A stretch of DNA of 62,005 nucleotides, taken from positions 1 to 62,005 of the forward strand of contig NZ_PJIZ01000034.1 of NCBI RefSeq assembly GCF_021596505.1, in the 5' to 3' direction. Below the pieces are notes generated by a model. It had not been told where the DNA came from, did no database searches, and saw only the letters and a program-made list of their open reading frames with translations. The stretch is from Nostoc sp. CMAA1605. Its GTDB lineage: Bacteria; Cyanobacteriota; Cyanobacteriia; Cyanobacteriales; Nostocaceae. Both the position numbers and the translations under genes were made by a program. Of the stretch, positions 8,363 to 16,882 are shown piece after piece (positions within the stretch are counted from its first letter, which is position 1; every line of letters starts with the position of its first letter).

Positions 8363-11300
8363 TTATTCTGGCTGTGAGTTTAAACGCTGACGCAAAGATG
8401 CTAAATTGTTACGCACAGTTACAGTATTAGGATGATTTTCCCCTAACCGTTGCTCTAAAATATCTAAAGCTTGGATGTACAAGGGTTCGACTTGGCTATA
8501 TTTCCCTTGGAAACAGTAGAGTGCTGCTAGGTTGTTGAGGCTAGTGGCGACATCTGGATGTTCTTCACCCAGGAGTTGGCGGTAGAGTGCTAAAGCTTGG
8601 ATGAACAAGGATTCGGCTTCGCTGTATTTCCCTTGGGAGTTGTAGAGATAAGCTAGGTTGTTGAGGCTTTGGGCGACATCTGGATGTTCTTCACCCAGGA
8701 GTTGGCGGCGCAGAGCCAAAGCTTGGATGTACAGGGGTTCGGCTTGGCTGTATTTCCCTTGGGAGTCGTAGAGATAAGCTAGGTTGTTGAGGCTTTGGGC
8801 GACATCTGGATGTTCTTCACCCAGGAGTTGGCGGCGCAGAGCCAAAGCTTGGATGTACAGGGGTTCGGCTTGGCTGTATTTCCCTTGGGAGTCGTAGAGA
8901 TAAGCTAGGTTGTTGAGGCTAAGTGCAACATCTGGATGTTCTTCACCCAGGAGTTGGCGGCGCAGAGCTAAAGCTTGGATGAACAAGGGTTCGGCTTCGC
9001 TGTATTTCCCTTGGGAGTCGTAGAGTAGAGCTAGGTTGTTGAGGCTATTTGCAACATCTGGATGTTCTTCACCCAGGAGTTGGCTGTAGAGTGCCAAAGC
9101 TTGGATGAACAAGGGTTCGGCTTCGCTGTATTTCCCTTGGGAGTGGTAGAGTAGAGCTAGATTGTTGAGGCTTTGGGCAACATTTGGATGTTCTTCACCC
9201 AGGAGTTTGCGAGACAGTGCCAAAGCTTGGATGAACAAGGATTCGGCTTCGCTGTATTTCCCTTGGGAACGGTAGAGTTCTGCTAGGTTGTTGAGGCTAT
9301 TTGCAACATTTGGATGTTCTTCACCCAGGAGTTTGCGAGACAGTGCCAAAGCTTGGATTAACAAGGGTTCGGCTTCGCTGTATTTCCCTTGGGAGTGGTA
9401 GAGTAGAGCTAGATTGTTGAGGCTTTGGGCAACATTTGGATGTTCTTCACCCAGGAGTTTGCGAGACAGTGCCAAAGCTTGGATGAACAAGGATTCGGCT
9501 TCGCTGTATTTCCCTTGGGAACGGTAGAGTTCTGCTAGGTTGTTGAGGCTTTGGGCAACATTTGGATGTTCTTCACCCAGGAGTTTGCGAGACAGTGCCA
9601 AAGCTTGGATGAACAAGGGTTCGGCTTCGCTGTATTTCCCTTGGGAGTGGTAGAGTAGAGCTAGATTGTTGAGGCTTTGGGCAACATTTGGATGTTCTTC
9701 ACCGAAGCGTTGTTTAGTGATTTTTAAACACTTTTCATACCAAGGTGCTGCTTTATCATATAGCCCTTGACCATGATAAAAAAAAGCGTTGCCAAGAAAT
9801 GCCCAAATTAAATCTTCATCACTAATATATTGAAGGAGATTGTTTGCTAAATGGGCTAAGTGAGGTATTGCTGGGGCGACATTCTTAATTTTCTCAAGTG
9901 TGGGGGTGTAAGGAATACCTTTAGCAACCCCCACCATCACCCCGCAAAACGATCGCTTAAATTCCTCTTTCTGCTCTAAACCTGTAAGCTTATCTTGAAA
10001 AAAATCCCGCAACAGGGGATGCAATTGATAAACTCCCTCATCTTTATGCTGAAGTAGATGTAACTGTAACAACTCACGTCTGGCTTGTTTCCAATTTTGA
10101 ACCTCATTATTTATTGTTATTCCCTCCACCAATTCCCAAGGAATGGGAGCTAAAGCAAATAAACTCAAAACACAGCCTAAACGTTGGGCATTTTCTCGCA
10201 ACCGTCGCCAACTCAATTCAAAAGCAGCAGCAACACCCAATTTAGCCGTCATTTCTGTTTGAGCTTCATCTAAAGCCGGATTTTTTAAACGCTCCTTTTC
10301 CAAGTCTTGCAGCATTTCCGCTAAAGATAATTCCTCATCACCTAACAAATAACGCCCGACTAATTCTAAACCCAGTGGCAAATATCCCAGCCATTTACAA
10401 AGTCTTCTCGCAACTAACGCCTCTCGTCGCAGTCGTTCCCTACCAACTATAGATTTTAATAACTGCATCGCCGCTAGTGGTGTCAGCACATCTAAATCTA
10501 AACGCACTATTGGCGGCTGTAATTTTTCCCGTGTGGTAATTAACTGCTTAAACCGCGAAGGAACAGACTCTAAATAACGCCTAACTTCCTTTTGATAGTT
10601 AGTGACGTTATCAATTATCAGTAAAACCTCACCCTCACGCCAATTTGAAAGACAATACTGCACTCTTCCAAATAAATCTAACTCTTCTGGGGGTTTTAAT
10701 TGCAGCTTATTTACAGCAAACTGCACCAATTGCACCCCCACATCCTGCACTGCGGATAACCAACAAATCCCGCCTTGATAAGTGACGCGGTGAGAATTAG
10801 CGTACTGCACAGCAAGTTCTGTTTTCCCGACTCCACCCATCCCCGCAATAGCTGCAATTGCTACCTGTTGATTTTTTTGCAATAGTTCATGCAGATTTTG
10901 CAACTCCGTTTCTCGTCCGACAAACTCCACTACTCCACTAAAAGGAATATTTTCGTAACGGGTAGGCTGGGGTTGAGTTTTTCTACCTTTCGGACGCTGC
11001 ACACCTGGTAATTTTTCTCTCAGCCGTTGCCATTCTGCATCAAATTTCTGTAAATTCCTGTCTTTGTCGCTTGTATCATGCCAAAACTTCAGCCGAAAGT
11101 GCCAATCTTCTAAACCTTTCTCATATTTGCGCTCATCCTTCAGAATTTCTAAAAAATCTTCAAGTCGTTTTAATGCTTCTCGGACTTGTTCTGTGGTTAA
11201 GTCACTAAGTTCTGACAGACCTCTTAGATGTGTCCTCACTATGACTATGTTTTTTGTTTCCCATTTGAGAACTATTTTGAAACGTTGACTATTTTCTAAC

Positions 11301-11404
11301 TCCCCATTGGCATATGCCAAGAATCTTTCTAACAATTGCTTTACTCGCTTTTGGACAACAGCACCATAGCTAATATGCTTTTTTTTATCTTGCTCACCAT
11401 TCAT
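8363..11404 (-). CDS. NB-ARC/STAND ATPase with C-terminal TPR array
   Basis: A 1013-residue signal-transduction ATPase. Residues 10-135 form an N-terminal helical domain seen in other cyanobacterial STAND proteins (VKQLLERFLAYAN; WHFRLKFWH). The NB-ARC domain has the P-loop GMGGVGKTE (188-196) and Walker B LLIIDN (261-266). A winged-helix region follows, then from about 540 one diverged TPR plus ten near-identical 42-residue units (SLNNLA-LY-SQGKYSEAEPL-IQALALSRKLLGEEHP type). STAND proteins switch on ATP binding when the repeat sensor meets a ligand, and many act in defence; no recognisable effector enzyme is seen. The 126-bp units are so alike that recent amplification or gene conversion is likely. 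Confidence 0.9.
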   Translation of the reverse strand: MNGEQDKKKHISYGAVVQKRVKQLLERFLAYANGELENSQRFKIVLKWETKNIVIVRTHLRGLSELSDLTTEQVREALKRLEDFLEILKDERKYEKGLEDWHFRLKFWHDTSDKDRNLQKFDAEWQRLREKLPGVQRPKGRKTQPQPTRYENIPFSGVVEFVGRETELQNLHELLQKNQQVAIAAIAGMGGVGKTELAVQYANSHRVTYQGGICWLSAVQDVGVQLVQFAVNKLQLKPPEELDLFGRVQYCLSNWREGEVLLIIDNVTNYQKEVRRYLESVPSRFKQLITTREKLQPPIVRLDLDVLTPLAAMQLLKSIVGRERLRREALVARRLCKWLGYLPLGLELVGRYLLGDEELSLAEMLQDLEKERLKNPALDEAQTEMTAKLGVAAAFELSWRRLRENAQRLGCVLSLFALAPIPWELVEGITINNEVQNWKQARRELLQLHLLQHKDEGVYQLHPLLRDFFQDKLTGLEQKEEFKRSFCGVMVGVAKGIPYTPTLEKIKNVAPAIPHLAHLANNLLQYISDEDLIWAFLGNAFFYHGQGLYDKAAPWYEKCLKITKQRFGEEHPNVAQSLNNLALLYHSQGKYSEAEPLFIQALALSRKLLGEEHPNVAQSLNNLAELYRSQGKYSEAESLFIQALALSRKLLGEEHPNVAQSLNNLALLYHSQGKYSEAEPLLIQALALSRKLLGEEHPNVANSLNNLAELYRSQGKYSEAESLFIQALALSRKLLGEEHPNVAQSLNNLALLYHSQGKYSEAEPLFIQALALYSQLLGEEHPDVANSLNNLALLYDSQGKYSEAEPLFIQALALRRQLLGEEHPDVALSLNNLAYLYDSQGKYSQAEPLYIQALALRRQLLGEEHPDVAQSLNNLAYLYDSQGKYSQAEPLYIQALALRRQLLGEEHPDVAQSLNNLAYLYNSQGKYSEAESLFIQALALYRQLLGEEHPDVATSLNNLAALYCFQGKYSQVEPLYIQALDILEQRLGENHPNTVTVRNNLASLRQRLNSQPE

Positions 11405-11573
11405 GTGTGACTTTTGCCCAAATTTGCGACAAAGTTTGGGGAATCCCTAAACTTAATCTAGCATCCCCAAACTCAAACTCCCGCATATTCACGCATTACC
11501 ACCAAGAAACAACCGCCTTTGGTTTGGGGTACTACCCCAAATTTACCGTTACTTCAGTGTTCAAGTGAAGTGA

Positions 11574-11726
11574 ATGAAAACTAAGAAGCTGATAGCGGTT
11601 TTGTTCTTTGTGATTCCCCTCATTGCTGACTGGTTGTTTCCCGGTTCAGGAATTGTGATTGAGTTAGCCATCCTGATTTGGGAATTGCTGGAGCTAGAAG
11701 CAACAAAGGGGGATGATATGAAATAA
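11574..11726 (+). CDS. Small membrane protein, 50 residues
   Basis: An ATG-started frame gives MKTKKLIAVLFFVIPLIADW, then LFPGSGIVIELAILIWELLE and a short charged tail. It has a positively charged start and two hydrophobic segments split by PGSG, as expected for a small inner-membrane hairpin protein. GTGAAGTGA just upstream could serve as a ribosome site. It lies between the divergent STAND gene and an IS630 copy. No function is recognised; it could be chance, but the composition is strongly protein-like. Confidence 0.6.
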   Translation: MKTKKLIAVLFFVIPLIADWLFPGSGIVIELAILIWELLELEATKGDDMK

Positions 11727-11819
11727 ATCATGCACAAAAATCTAGATCCCCGACTTTTTTGAGAAGTTGGGGATCTGAAAATCGCGAATGTTCACAACTT
11801 GTTGAGTATTCCTATAGGA

Positions 11820-12407
11820 CTAGGATTTGATTTCTGAAAAAACTCCGTACATCTGAAGGGACATAAAATCAAACATAGTATTTCGGAGAAACCACTCAAA
11901 CATCCACTTTAAATGGCGAAATGTTGGAATTAAAGCACAAAAGCGTCGAATCCAGGTTTTCGCTTGTAACCAAATATCCTCTATAGGATTTTGCGATGGA
12001 CAATTAGGAGCAAAACGAATGCAATGAATTTTCCATTTTTCTGGCGGTAAACCTTGATTTATCTCGCCTAAAAAGTCTTGAACTAAATGTGAACGATGAT
12101 AAGAAGCACCATCCCAAATAAGAAGCAATCTTTGGTCGGGAGACTGGTCTAATAAATAACGTAAATAATCAATCGTATTCTTTGAATTACCAGCATTATA
12201 TGCTTTCAAGAGTAGCTTTCCGTCGAGATAATCAACTGCACCATAATATGTCTGCTTATCTCGTTCATTAACGACTTCAATTGCTATCTCTTGGTCAGTT
12301 CTTCCCCAAACATAACCAGTTACGTCTCCCCATAATAAATGACACTCATCTATTAGTAATACTCTCAGCTTTCGTGCTTCTATCTCCTCTCTGTTGCTTG
12401 CCAGCAA
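11820..12407 (-). CDS. IS630 transposase, catalytic part (orfB)
   Basis: The C-terminal half carries the DDE catalytic residues: D in LLIDECHLLWGD, D in LLIWDGASYHRS, and E in PSQNPIEDIWLQAK. It is read by a -1 shift from orfA on a run of nine A residues, so the listed start is only the first in-frame codon after the shift. The sequence is identical to the second copy in this window, so it is probably active or was until recently. Confidence 0.92.
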   Translation of the reverse strand: MLASNREEIEARKLRVLLIDECHLLWGDVTGYVWGRTDQEIAIEVVNERDKQTYYGAVDYLDGKLLLKAYNAGNSKNTIDYLRYLLDQSPDQRLLLIWDGASYHRSHLVQDFLGEINQGLPPEKWKIHCIRFAPNCPSQNPIEDIWLQAKTWIRRFCALIPTFRHLKWMFEWFLRNTMFDFMSLQMYGVFSEIKS

Positions 12408-12898
12408 TGTTTCAATTTGTTTTTTTTTGCCGCCACCACCTCTTGATCAGCCTTTGGATTCAAGCCTGTAGTCTTTTTCCAACTAATTCCTGCTGCTTCA
12501 AATAAATCATAGTAACTTCGTTTCGATTCGTAGATGACATCATATTCAAATGCTAATTTATATTCCAGTTCACCCAGCTCCCAAATTTCTTTAGTTTGCA
12601 ACCAACTTAATACTTGGAGGAACTGTTCATCACTCAAATAACTTTTTCTGCCTTTATAGTTTAAGCGCAAACCCAAAATTCCATTTTCCTGGTAAGCTTG
12701 CTTCCAGCTTGTTATTGAACCAACTGACACATCTAAAATTGTTTGAATTTCTTCATACTTGTAACCTTGATAAACTAGTTTTACTGCCAAAGCTTTTCTT
12801 ACTTCACGAGCATCTGGATGACTATCTATAAATTCTTGTAGTTCTGCGATCACTACGTCCGCCGCAGGTATCGCCATTTCTAGATGCTGGTTTATCAT
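12380..12898 (-). CDS. IS630 transposase, DNA-binding part (orfA)
   Basis: A 172-residue frame with an N-terminal helix-turn-helix (GYKYEEIQTILDVSVGSITS) and a second helical domain, as in the DNA-binding half of IS630/Tc1 transposases. Near its end a nine-A run allows a -1 frameshift into the catalytic frame. Full transposase is therefore a fusion of this and the next frame; this is normal for the family and not a mutation. Confidence 0.92.
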   Translation of the reverse strand: MINQHLEMAIPAADVVIAELQEFIDSHPDAREVRKALAVKLVYQGYKYEEIQTILDVSVGSITSWKQAYQENGILGLRLNYKGRKSYLSDEQFLQVLSWLQTKEIWELGELEYKLAFEYDVIYESKRSYYDLFEAAGISWKKTTGLNPKADQEVVAAKKNKLKHCWQATERR

Positions 12899-12995
12899 TG
12901 TTCTTTATTAGACAGGTCTCTCTGACCGTATTATCTCGCAGTTTTTTTCAGAAATCAAATATGATTCCTATATAGATATTTATGATGATGGAATC

Positions 12996-13184
12996 TTAAT
13001 CTTTACTCGGCTTTTCTGCTTCCATAATTGCCTGTTCTAAGAAAACTTTGGCATCATCTATCTGTCCACCTTCCAGGCAATTGTAAACTATCTTACACCA
13101 TTCTAATAAAGCATCTAATTGATGTTGTTGACTATCGGTAACTAGAGATTTCACCACTCTAGAGTAAAGACGTATGTTATTCAT
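12996..13184 (-). CDS. Small hypothetical protein, 62 residues
   Basis: A short helical, acidic protein (HQLDALLEWCKIVYNCLEGG, then QIDDAKVFLEQAIMEAEKPS). ATG start; composition is protein-like and it lies on the same strand as the two genes upstream (64-residue protein and ADP-ribosylglycohydrolase), 41 bases after the former. No family is recognised. Confidence 0.5.
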   Translation of the reverse strand: MNNIRLYSRVVKSLVTDSQQHQLDALLEWCKIVYNCLEGGQIDDAKVFLEQAIMEAEKPSKD

Positions 13185-13225
13185 TGCAATACCTCTGTGG
13201 GGATTTACTGCTAATTCTCAAGATT

Positions 13226-13420
13226 TCACAAATCCTCTATATCATTTACATACCATTGACACAAATAAATGAATTCTTTAAGACTTTCTTCAGTTTTATA
13301 ATTATGAGAGATAAATGAAAATATCCCTAGTAAATCTCTATCAATTGATATATTTATTCCCGATAAATTTATTGTAATTGCTGGCGATGTTGCCAGCGAT
13401 CGCCAATCATTAATAGCCAA
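13226..13420 (-). CDS. Small hypothetical protein, 64 residues
   Basis: It starts 11 bases inside the end of the ADP-ribosylglycohydrolase gene, an overlap that suggests translational coupling. The protein is soluble, with a strand-rich first half (AITINLSGINISIDRDLLG) and a helical end (ESLKEFIYLCQWYVNDIEDL). No family is recognised. It could serve as a partner to the hydrolase; that is inference from the overlap. Confidence 0.5.
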   Translation of the reverse strand: MAINDWRSLATSPAITINLSGINISIDRDLLGIFSFISHNYKTEESLKEFIYLCQWYVNDIEDL

Positions 13421-14351
13421 CAGCCGCCGCCAAGCGATGTGCTAAATTCATAATGTCTTGTTTGCGTGCAACCTGCTTAAACCATTGTTGGGGAATCCCT
13501 TCCACGCCATAATATATCCCAGCTAAACCACCTGTTACCGCCGCCGTTGTATCTGTATGTCCACCCAAATTTACAGCTTTTAAAACTGCTTCAGCATAAG
13601 TGGAACTATTCAATAAACACCATAAAGATGCTTCTAAAGTATCAATGACATAACCACCGGAATTAATTTCTGCTATCGGGAGTTTGGCAATTTCACCACT
13701 AAAAACCCGACTAAAATGAGGCATTTCTACAAGATATTCATCCTTGTGATAAACCTTGTGAATTTTTTCTAACCCTCGTAAATATCCCTCTTGGGGTTTA
13801 GCTCCCTTGAGTAGTTCCACCGCAATACTAATATAAATACCGCACGCCATCTGCGATCGCACATGAGCATGGGTAATACAAGAAACTTGATGTACCCTAG
13901 TAATTAATTCCTCAAAAGCCAACATTTGATAACAATAAGCCATCGGTAAGATTCTCATCAAAGAACCATTACCATTACTCATTTCACTAATTCCCCCAGC
14001 CTCCAGTGGCGGAACTCCCTGGTTGAGACGCATCATCACAGCATAGGTGTTTTCACCAATCCCAAACACCTCACCACGGGGAGTCCAGTAAGCCGACTTA
14101 TACCAACGCCAAAAAGCATGAGCGATCGCATCTATAGAATAACCCCGACATAAACTCTCTGCTAAACAAAATGTCAGTGAACTATCATCAGACCAAGTAC
14201 CAGGCGGTTGATTCCATGTCCCATTACCCAGCATCTTTGTAACTGGAGATTGAGCTAATTTTTCACGGCTAGTAAACTCAACCGGCACACCCAACGCATC
14301 ACCGACACACAAACCCATCAAGCCAGATAACGTTTTTGTAGCGGTTAGCAT
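13410..14351 (-). CDS. ADP-ribosylglycohydrolase (DraG-type)
   Basis: A 313-residue protein of the ADP-ribosylglycohydrolase fold, which removes ADP-ribose from proteins or small acceptors using two Mg2+ ions. Visible metal ligands are in GDALGVPVEF near the N-terminus, WSDDSSLTFCL, and GGHTDTTAAVTGGLAG near the C-terminus. The frame extends to a TTG at 14378, but the ATG at 14351 has GGAGA 6-8 bases upstream and gives the family start (MLTATKTLSGLMGLCVGDAL). The substrate is unknown. Confidence 0.92.
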   Translation of the reverse strand: MLTATKTLSGLMGLCVGDALGVPVEFTSREKLAQSPVTKMLGNGTWNQPPGTWSDDSSLTFCLAESLCRGYSIDAIAHAFWRWYKSAYWTPRGEVFGIGENTYAVMMRLNQGVPPLEAGGISEMSNGNGSLMRILPMAYCYQMLAFEELITRVHQVSCITHAHVRSQMACGIYISIAVELLKGAKPQEGYLRGLEKIHKVYHKDEYLVEMPHFSRVFSGEIAKLPIAEINSGGYVIDTLEASLWCLLNSSTYAEAVLKAVNLGGHTDTTAAVTGGLAGIYYGVEGIPQQWFKQVARKQDIMNLAHRLAAAVGY

Positions 14352-14463
14352 TATTAAATCTCCATGCAAACTACTCAAAATTAACTTTATAGATTCTCTG
14401 TAAACATAATTGAAGTAACTGTTACAGCTTCATTGTTATTTCTAGATGTAGCTTGATGAAATG

Positions 14464-14699
14464 GGGGTGTAAGGGTATGGGGGTATATGGGTGTAGGGGA
14501 AAAGATATTTTAACCGAATCGTATTGACTGTTAATCTGTGAAGATAGAACTTATATAATCAATGATTTATTTCCAAGAAATTGTGCCAGTTTTAAAACTG
14601 TATACTCTTAGTAAAAAATAGTATCCATTTTATTAGCCTAAAAATAGGTTATTTCTTAACCCTACACCCTTATACCCTTACACCCCTATACCCTTTTTT
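14464..14699. repeat. Complementary GGGTGTAAGGGTAT-type and CCCTTACACCC-type repeat blocks
   Basis: A G-rich block (GGGGTGTAAGGGTATGGG at about 14464-14481, with a similar unit following) is mirrored by a C-rich block (ACCCTTATACCCTTACACCC, about 14665-14684). The two could pair across about 200 bases. A CCGAATCGTATTGAC motif in between resembles the terminal repeat of the element at 15337. No gene is seen in 14352-14791; the promoter of the next gene must be near its right end. Confidence 0.6.
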
Positions 14700-14791
14700 C
14701 ATACATAAATCACTCAAAATATCTGGAACATTTTTAACAGTTTCCACGACTATAAAGGTAAAGAGAAAAACTAGAAAACTTTCACACGATT

Positions 14792-15328
14792 ATGAAAAAT
14801 ATCCTCAAGTCTTTGGTGACAATCTCTGCATTGTCCTCAGTAATCATGACTGCTTTTGTAGTTAATGTTGGTCAAGCAACGGCTGAAACTAAAAAAGGTA
14901 CTGATGCTAGTTATGTGGGTGCTGGTATCGCCGCCGGTGTTACCAACGGGGGACAAAATAACGACGCTGCTAACTTTGGCGGTAATCTCACAGGACGCGT
15001 CAAGTTAGGTAACACCCCATTTTCTGCACGGGGTAACGTTTTGTGGAATGACGACACAACAGCCATTATTCCCGAAGTTTCTGTAGATGTGCCAATTGCT
15101 AATCGCACCAACGCCTTTGTCACAGGTGGTTATTCCTTCGTAGAAAAAAATGGCTCACCTAGTCCCTTGGGTAACAGAGATGCTGTAGTCGTAGGTGCTG
15201 GCGTGGAATCAGAAGTTGCAAACAATTTCCTAGTGTACACCAATGCCAAAGTCGGGCTACGCGCCTACGAAAATAGCCCTGCTTCTGCTGTCAGCATCAA
15301 TGGTGGTATTGGTTATCGGTTTAAGTAG
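14792..15328 (+). CDS. Exported small beta-barrel-like protein
   Basis: A 178-residue protein with a clear signal peptide (basic MKNILK, hydrophobic core, cleavage near GQATAET). The mature part is glycine-rich with alternating strands (GGNLTGRVKLG, GNVLWNDDT, GGYSFVE, NGGIGYRFK) and ends in an aromatic-basic pair, as small outer-membrane barrels do. Localisation in the outer membrane or periplasm is inferred. Function not recognised. Confidence 0.8.
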   Translation: MKNILKSLVTISALSSVIMTAFVVNVGQATAETKKGTDASYVGAGIAAGVTNGGQNNDAANFGGNLTGRVKLGNTPFSARGNVLWNDDTTAIIPEVSVDVPIANRTNAFVTGGYSFVEKNGSPSPLGNRDAVVVGAGVESEVANNFLVYTNAKVGLRAYENSPASAVSINGGIGYRFK

Positions 15329-15336
15329 GGGATTGG

Positions 15337-15455
15337 GCAATACGGTTCGGTTAAGGGGAAAAGGGAAAAGGCTCAATTCAAACCTTTCCCCCTTACCCCT
15401 TAACCTTTTCCCAAACCAAAAGGGAGATGAAAATTGCTTATCCGAACCGTATTGC
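15337..15455. repeat. MITE-like inverted repeat element
   Basis: GCAATACGGTTCGG at 15337-15350 is mirrored by CCGAACCGTATTGC at 15442-15455. Inside, GGTTAAGGGGAAAAGG is partly mirrored by CCTTACCCCTTAACC. Related end motifs (TTATCCGAACAGTATTG near 16418, CCGAATCGTATTG near 14515) occur nearby, so this is a dispersed cyanobacterial repeat. No gene is recognised in the rest of 15456-15859. Confidence 0.7.
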
Positions 15456-15859
15456 AACAACACTGGGGTTTTAGTCTTTGGTTAGGTAAACTTAGTCACA
15501 TACCAGGAATCAATTATGCTTGGAATGGAATAGGTGATTGGAAAGCCTAACGTCAATGGTATTGTTTCTAGAAAAAATTTCTATTTTTTTAGGTTATCTA
15601 ATACCGTAAATCTGCTGAGTGTGCTAATTTATGTTTAAATGCTGTTCTAATGTTTTGTATAAGTAACATCCATAAGTTATTCAGTTGAGATTTGAATGAT
15701 GTGGTCTGAATCTAACTATCAATGGATTAATAAGCTTTTTAGTATAACTATCTAACTGGTTCTAATTTAAAATCCACTCCCACTTGCCCAGAAGTCTTCT
15801 CGATTTTCTTTACGAATCAGTTCTAAACACAAATAACTTAATTGAAGGAGTTTTGCGTA

Positions 15860-16117
15860 ATGGCTAAAATTGCTATTTCTAATCTATCCACTACTGATGT
15901 TGACTTATTCATGGATTCTCAAAGTTATTTAGAGAATTTAACTGATGCTGAACTTAGCACTACTAAAGGTGGCTGGAATTACGGATACGGTATCTACAAT
16001 ACCAATAGCGGATATTATTGGACTTTGGACGGACAGACATTTCCTATCACGTTGTACCCAATGGGAGATACAAAACAACAAATAATATTAGACAGAAAAC
16101 TAGACAAATTAGGTTAA
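15860..16117 (+). CDS. Double-glycine-leader secreted peptide precursor
   Basis: An 85-residue precursor. ATG at 15860 is preferred over the TTG at 15842 because AAGGAG lies at 15845-15850. The leader ends ENLTDAELSTTKGG, the LxxxEL...GG pattern cut by C39-peptidase exporters. The predicted mature peptide is about 47 residues, rich in Tyr, Trp, Gly and Asn (WNYGYGIYN) at its start and charged at its end. No modification enzyme or exporter lies beside it; the C39 exporter at 37439 could serve it in trans, although the leader is longer than those of the local peptides. Confidence 0.72.
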   Translation: MAKIAISNLSTTDVDLFMDSQSYLENLTDAELSTTKGGWNYGYGIYNTNSGYYWTLDGQTFPITLYPMGDTKQQIILDRKLDKLG

Positions 16118-16158
16118 CAAAATTATCTGTTGAGGTGAGCAGGGGGAGCGGGGGAAGG

Positions 16159-16335
16159 CTGACAGGTGTAGGTTTTTGATGTGGGTATGAGTGGACACTC
16201 TCAGACAGAGTTCTAAACGTGGTTCAAATAACGAAATTTCGTTCTTAGGTAAAAAATCAAAGACTAAAATTTGAGTTTTCAACTAACGGAAAAACCCCAT
16301 TTCAGCCACGTTTGTAAAATACCTACACCTGTCAG
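16159..16335. mobile_element. 177-bp MITE with 11-bp target duplication
   Basis: Terminal inverted repeats CTGACAGGTGTAGG (16159-16172) and CCTACACCTGTCAG (16322-16335) bound a non-coding interior. The 11-mer GCGGGGGAAGG directly precedes (16148-16158) and directly follows (16336-16346) the element, as a target-site duplication would. A duplication of this size fits a non-autonomous derivative of an IS4-like element; the parent is not in the window. Confidence 0.8.
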
Positions 16336-16379
16336 GCGGGGGAAGGTGGAGGAGAAAAATTACTGTTTAATAATTTTTT

Positions 16380-16640
16380 CTCCCGCAGCTTCAAGAGCCT
16401 CAAGAGCCTCAAGAGCTTATCCGAACAGTATTGGGGGATTGGGGATTGGAGATTGGAGACTGGGGATTGGAGATTGGGGATTGGGCATTGGGGACTGGAA
16501 GGTGGACAAGGTAGACAAGGTAGAATTTATTTCTCACCCCAGCACTGACTAAACATCGTGCTACCGCTAATAGCACCCACCACTTATTACTCATTACTCA
16601 GCACTCATTACTCAGCATTCCCCACTGAGTTTACTAAATG
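16380..16640. repeat. Short tandem repeats upstream of sir
   Basis: AGAGCCTCA occurs three times, then GGGGATTGGGGATTGGAGATTGG-type heptamers, a GGTAGACAA pair, and ACTCATTACTCAG units. The open frames on both strands here are repeat-derived and are not genes. Confidence 0.8.
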
Positions 16641-16708
16641 AGTGATGATCTTCGGGCTTCTTGGTGTAGTATATATTTAACTCAGCACTAAAAACTCAGA
16701 AACGTCGA

Positions 16709-16754
16709 AGGCTGGTTTGATGAAGTGTGAAATCACTTATAGAACCAGCTTTTT
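16709..16754 (+). terminator. Orphan terminator-like hairpin
   Basis: GCTGGTT at 16711-16717 pairs with AACCAGC at 16743-16749, an inner stem AAGTG/CACTT adds stability, and five T residues follow. No gene on the plus strand ends nearby; the closest ends at 16117. It could close a small RNA or an attenuated leader of sir. Confidence 0.5.
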
Positions 16755-16882
16755 GTCGTGTTAGTATTGAAATATTCTTCACTTATCCGACCGGATTACG
16801 GGTAATAACCAAACGCAGCTATGCTGCTCACTTGCTAATTCGGCAATCACCGATGCCTTATTGAGAATACTATAGAACTCTG

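Larger units (their letters stand above)
11815..12970 (-). mobile_element. IS630-family insertion sequence, copy 1 (1156 bp)
   Basis: The ends are inverted repeats reading inward TAGGACTAGGATTTGATTTC (left) and TAGGAATCATATTTGATTTC (right), followed in both by TGAAAAAA. TA dinucleotides at 11813-11814 and 12971-12972 are the expected target duplication. Two overlapping frames encode the transposase. An element of the same length, with identical predicted proteins, lies in opposite orientation at 29347-30502. Confidence 0.93.

Noticed and set aside
12281..12505. Plus-strand frame opposite the IS630 transposase (and its twin at 29812-30036)
   Set aside because: Antisense shadow of a real coding region.
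11815..12970. Reading the split IS630 transposases as pseudogenes
   Set aside because: Two overlapping frames with a nine-A slip site are the normal expression mode of this family.
16271..16594. Frames on both strands with WGLGIGDW-type repeats
   Set aside because: Products of heptamer repeats on the plus and minus strands.
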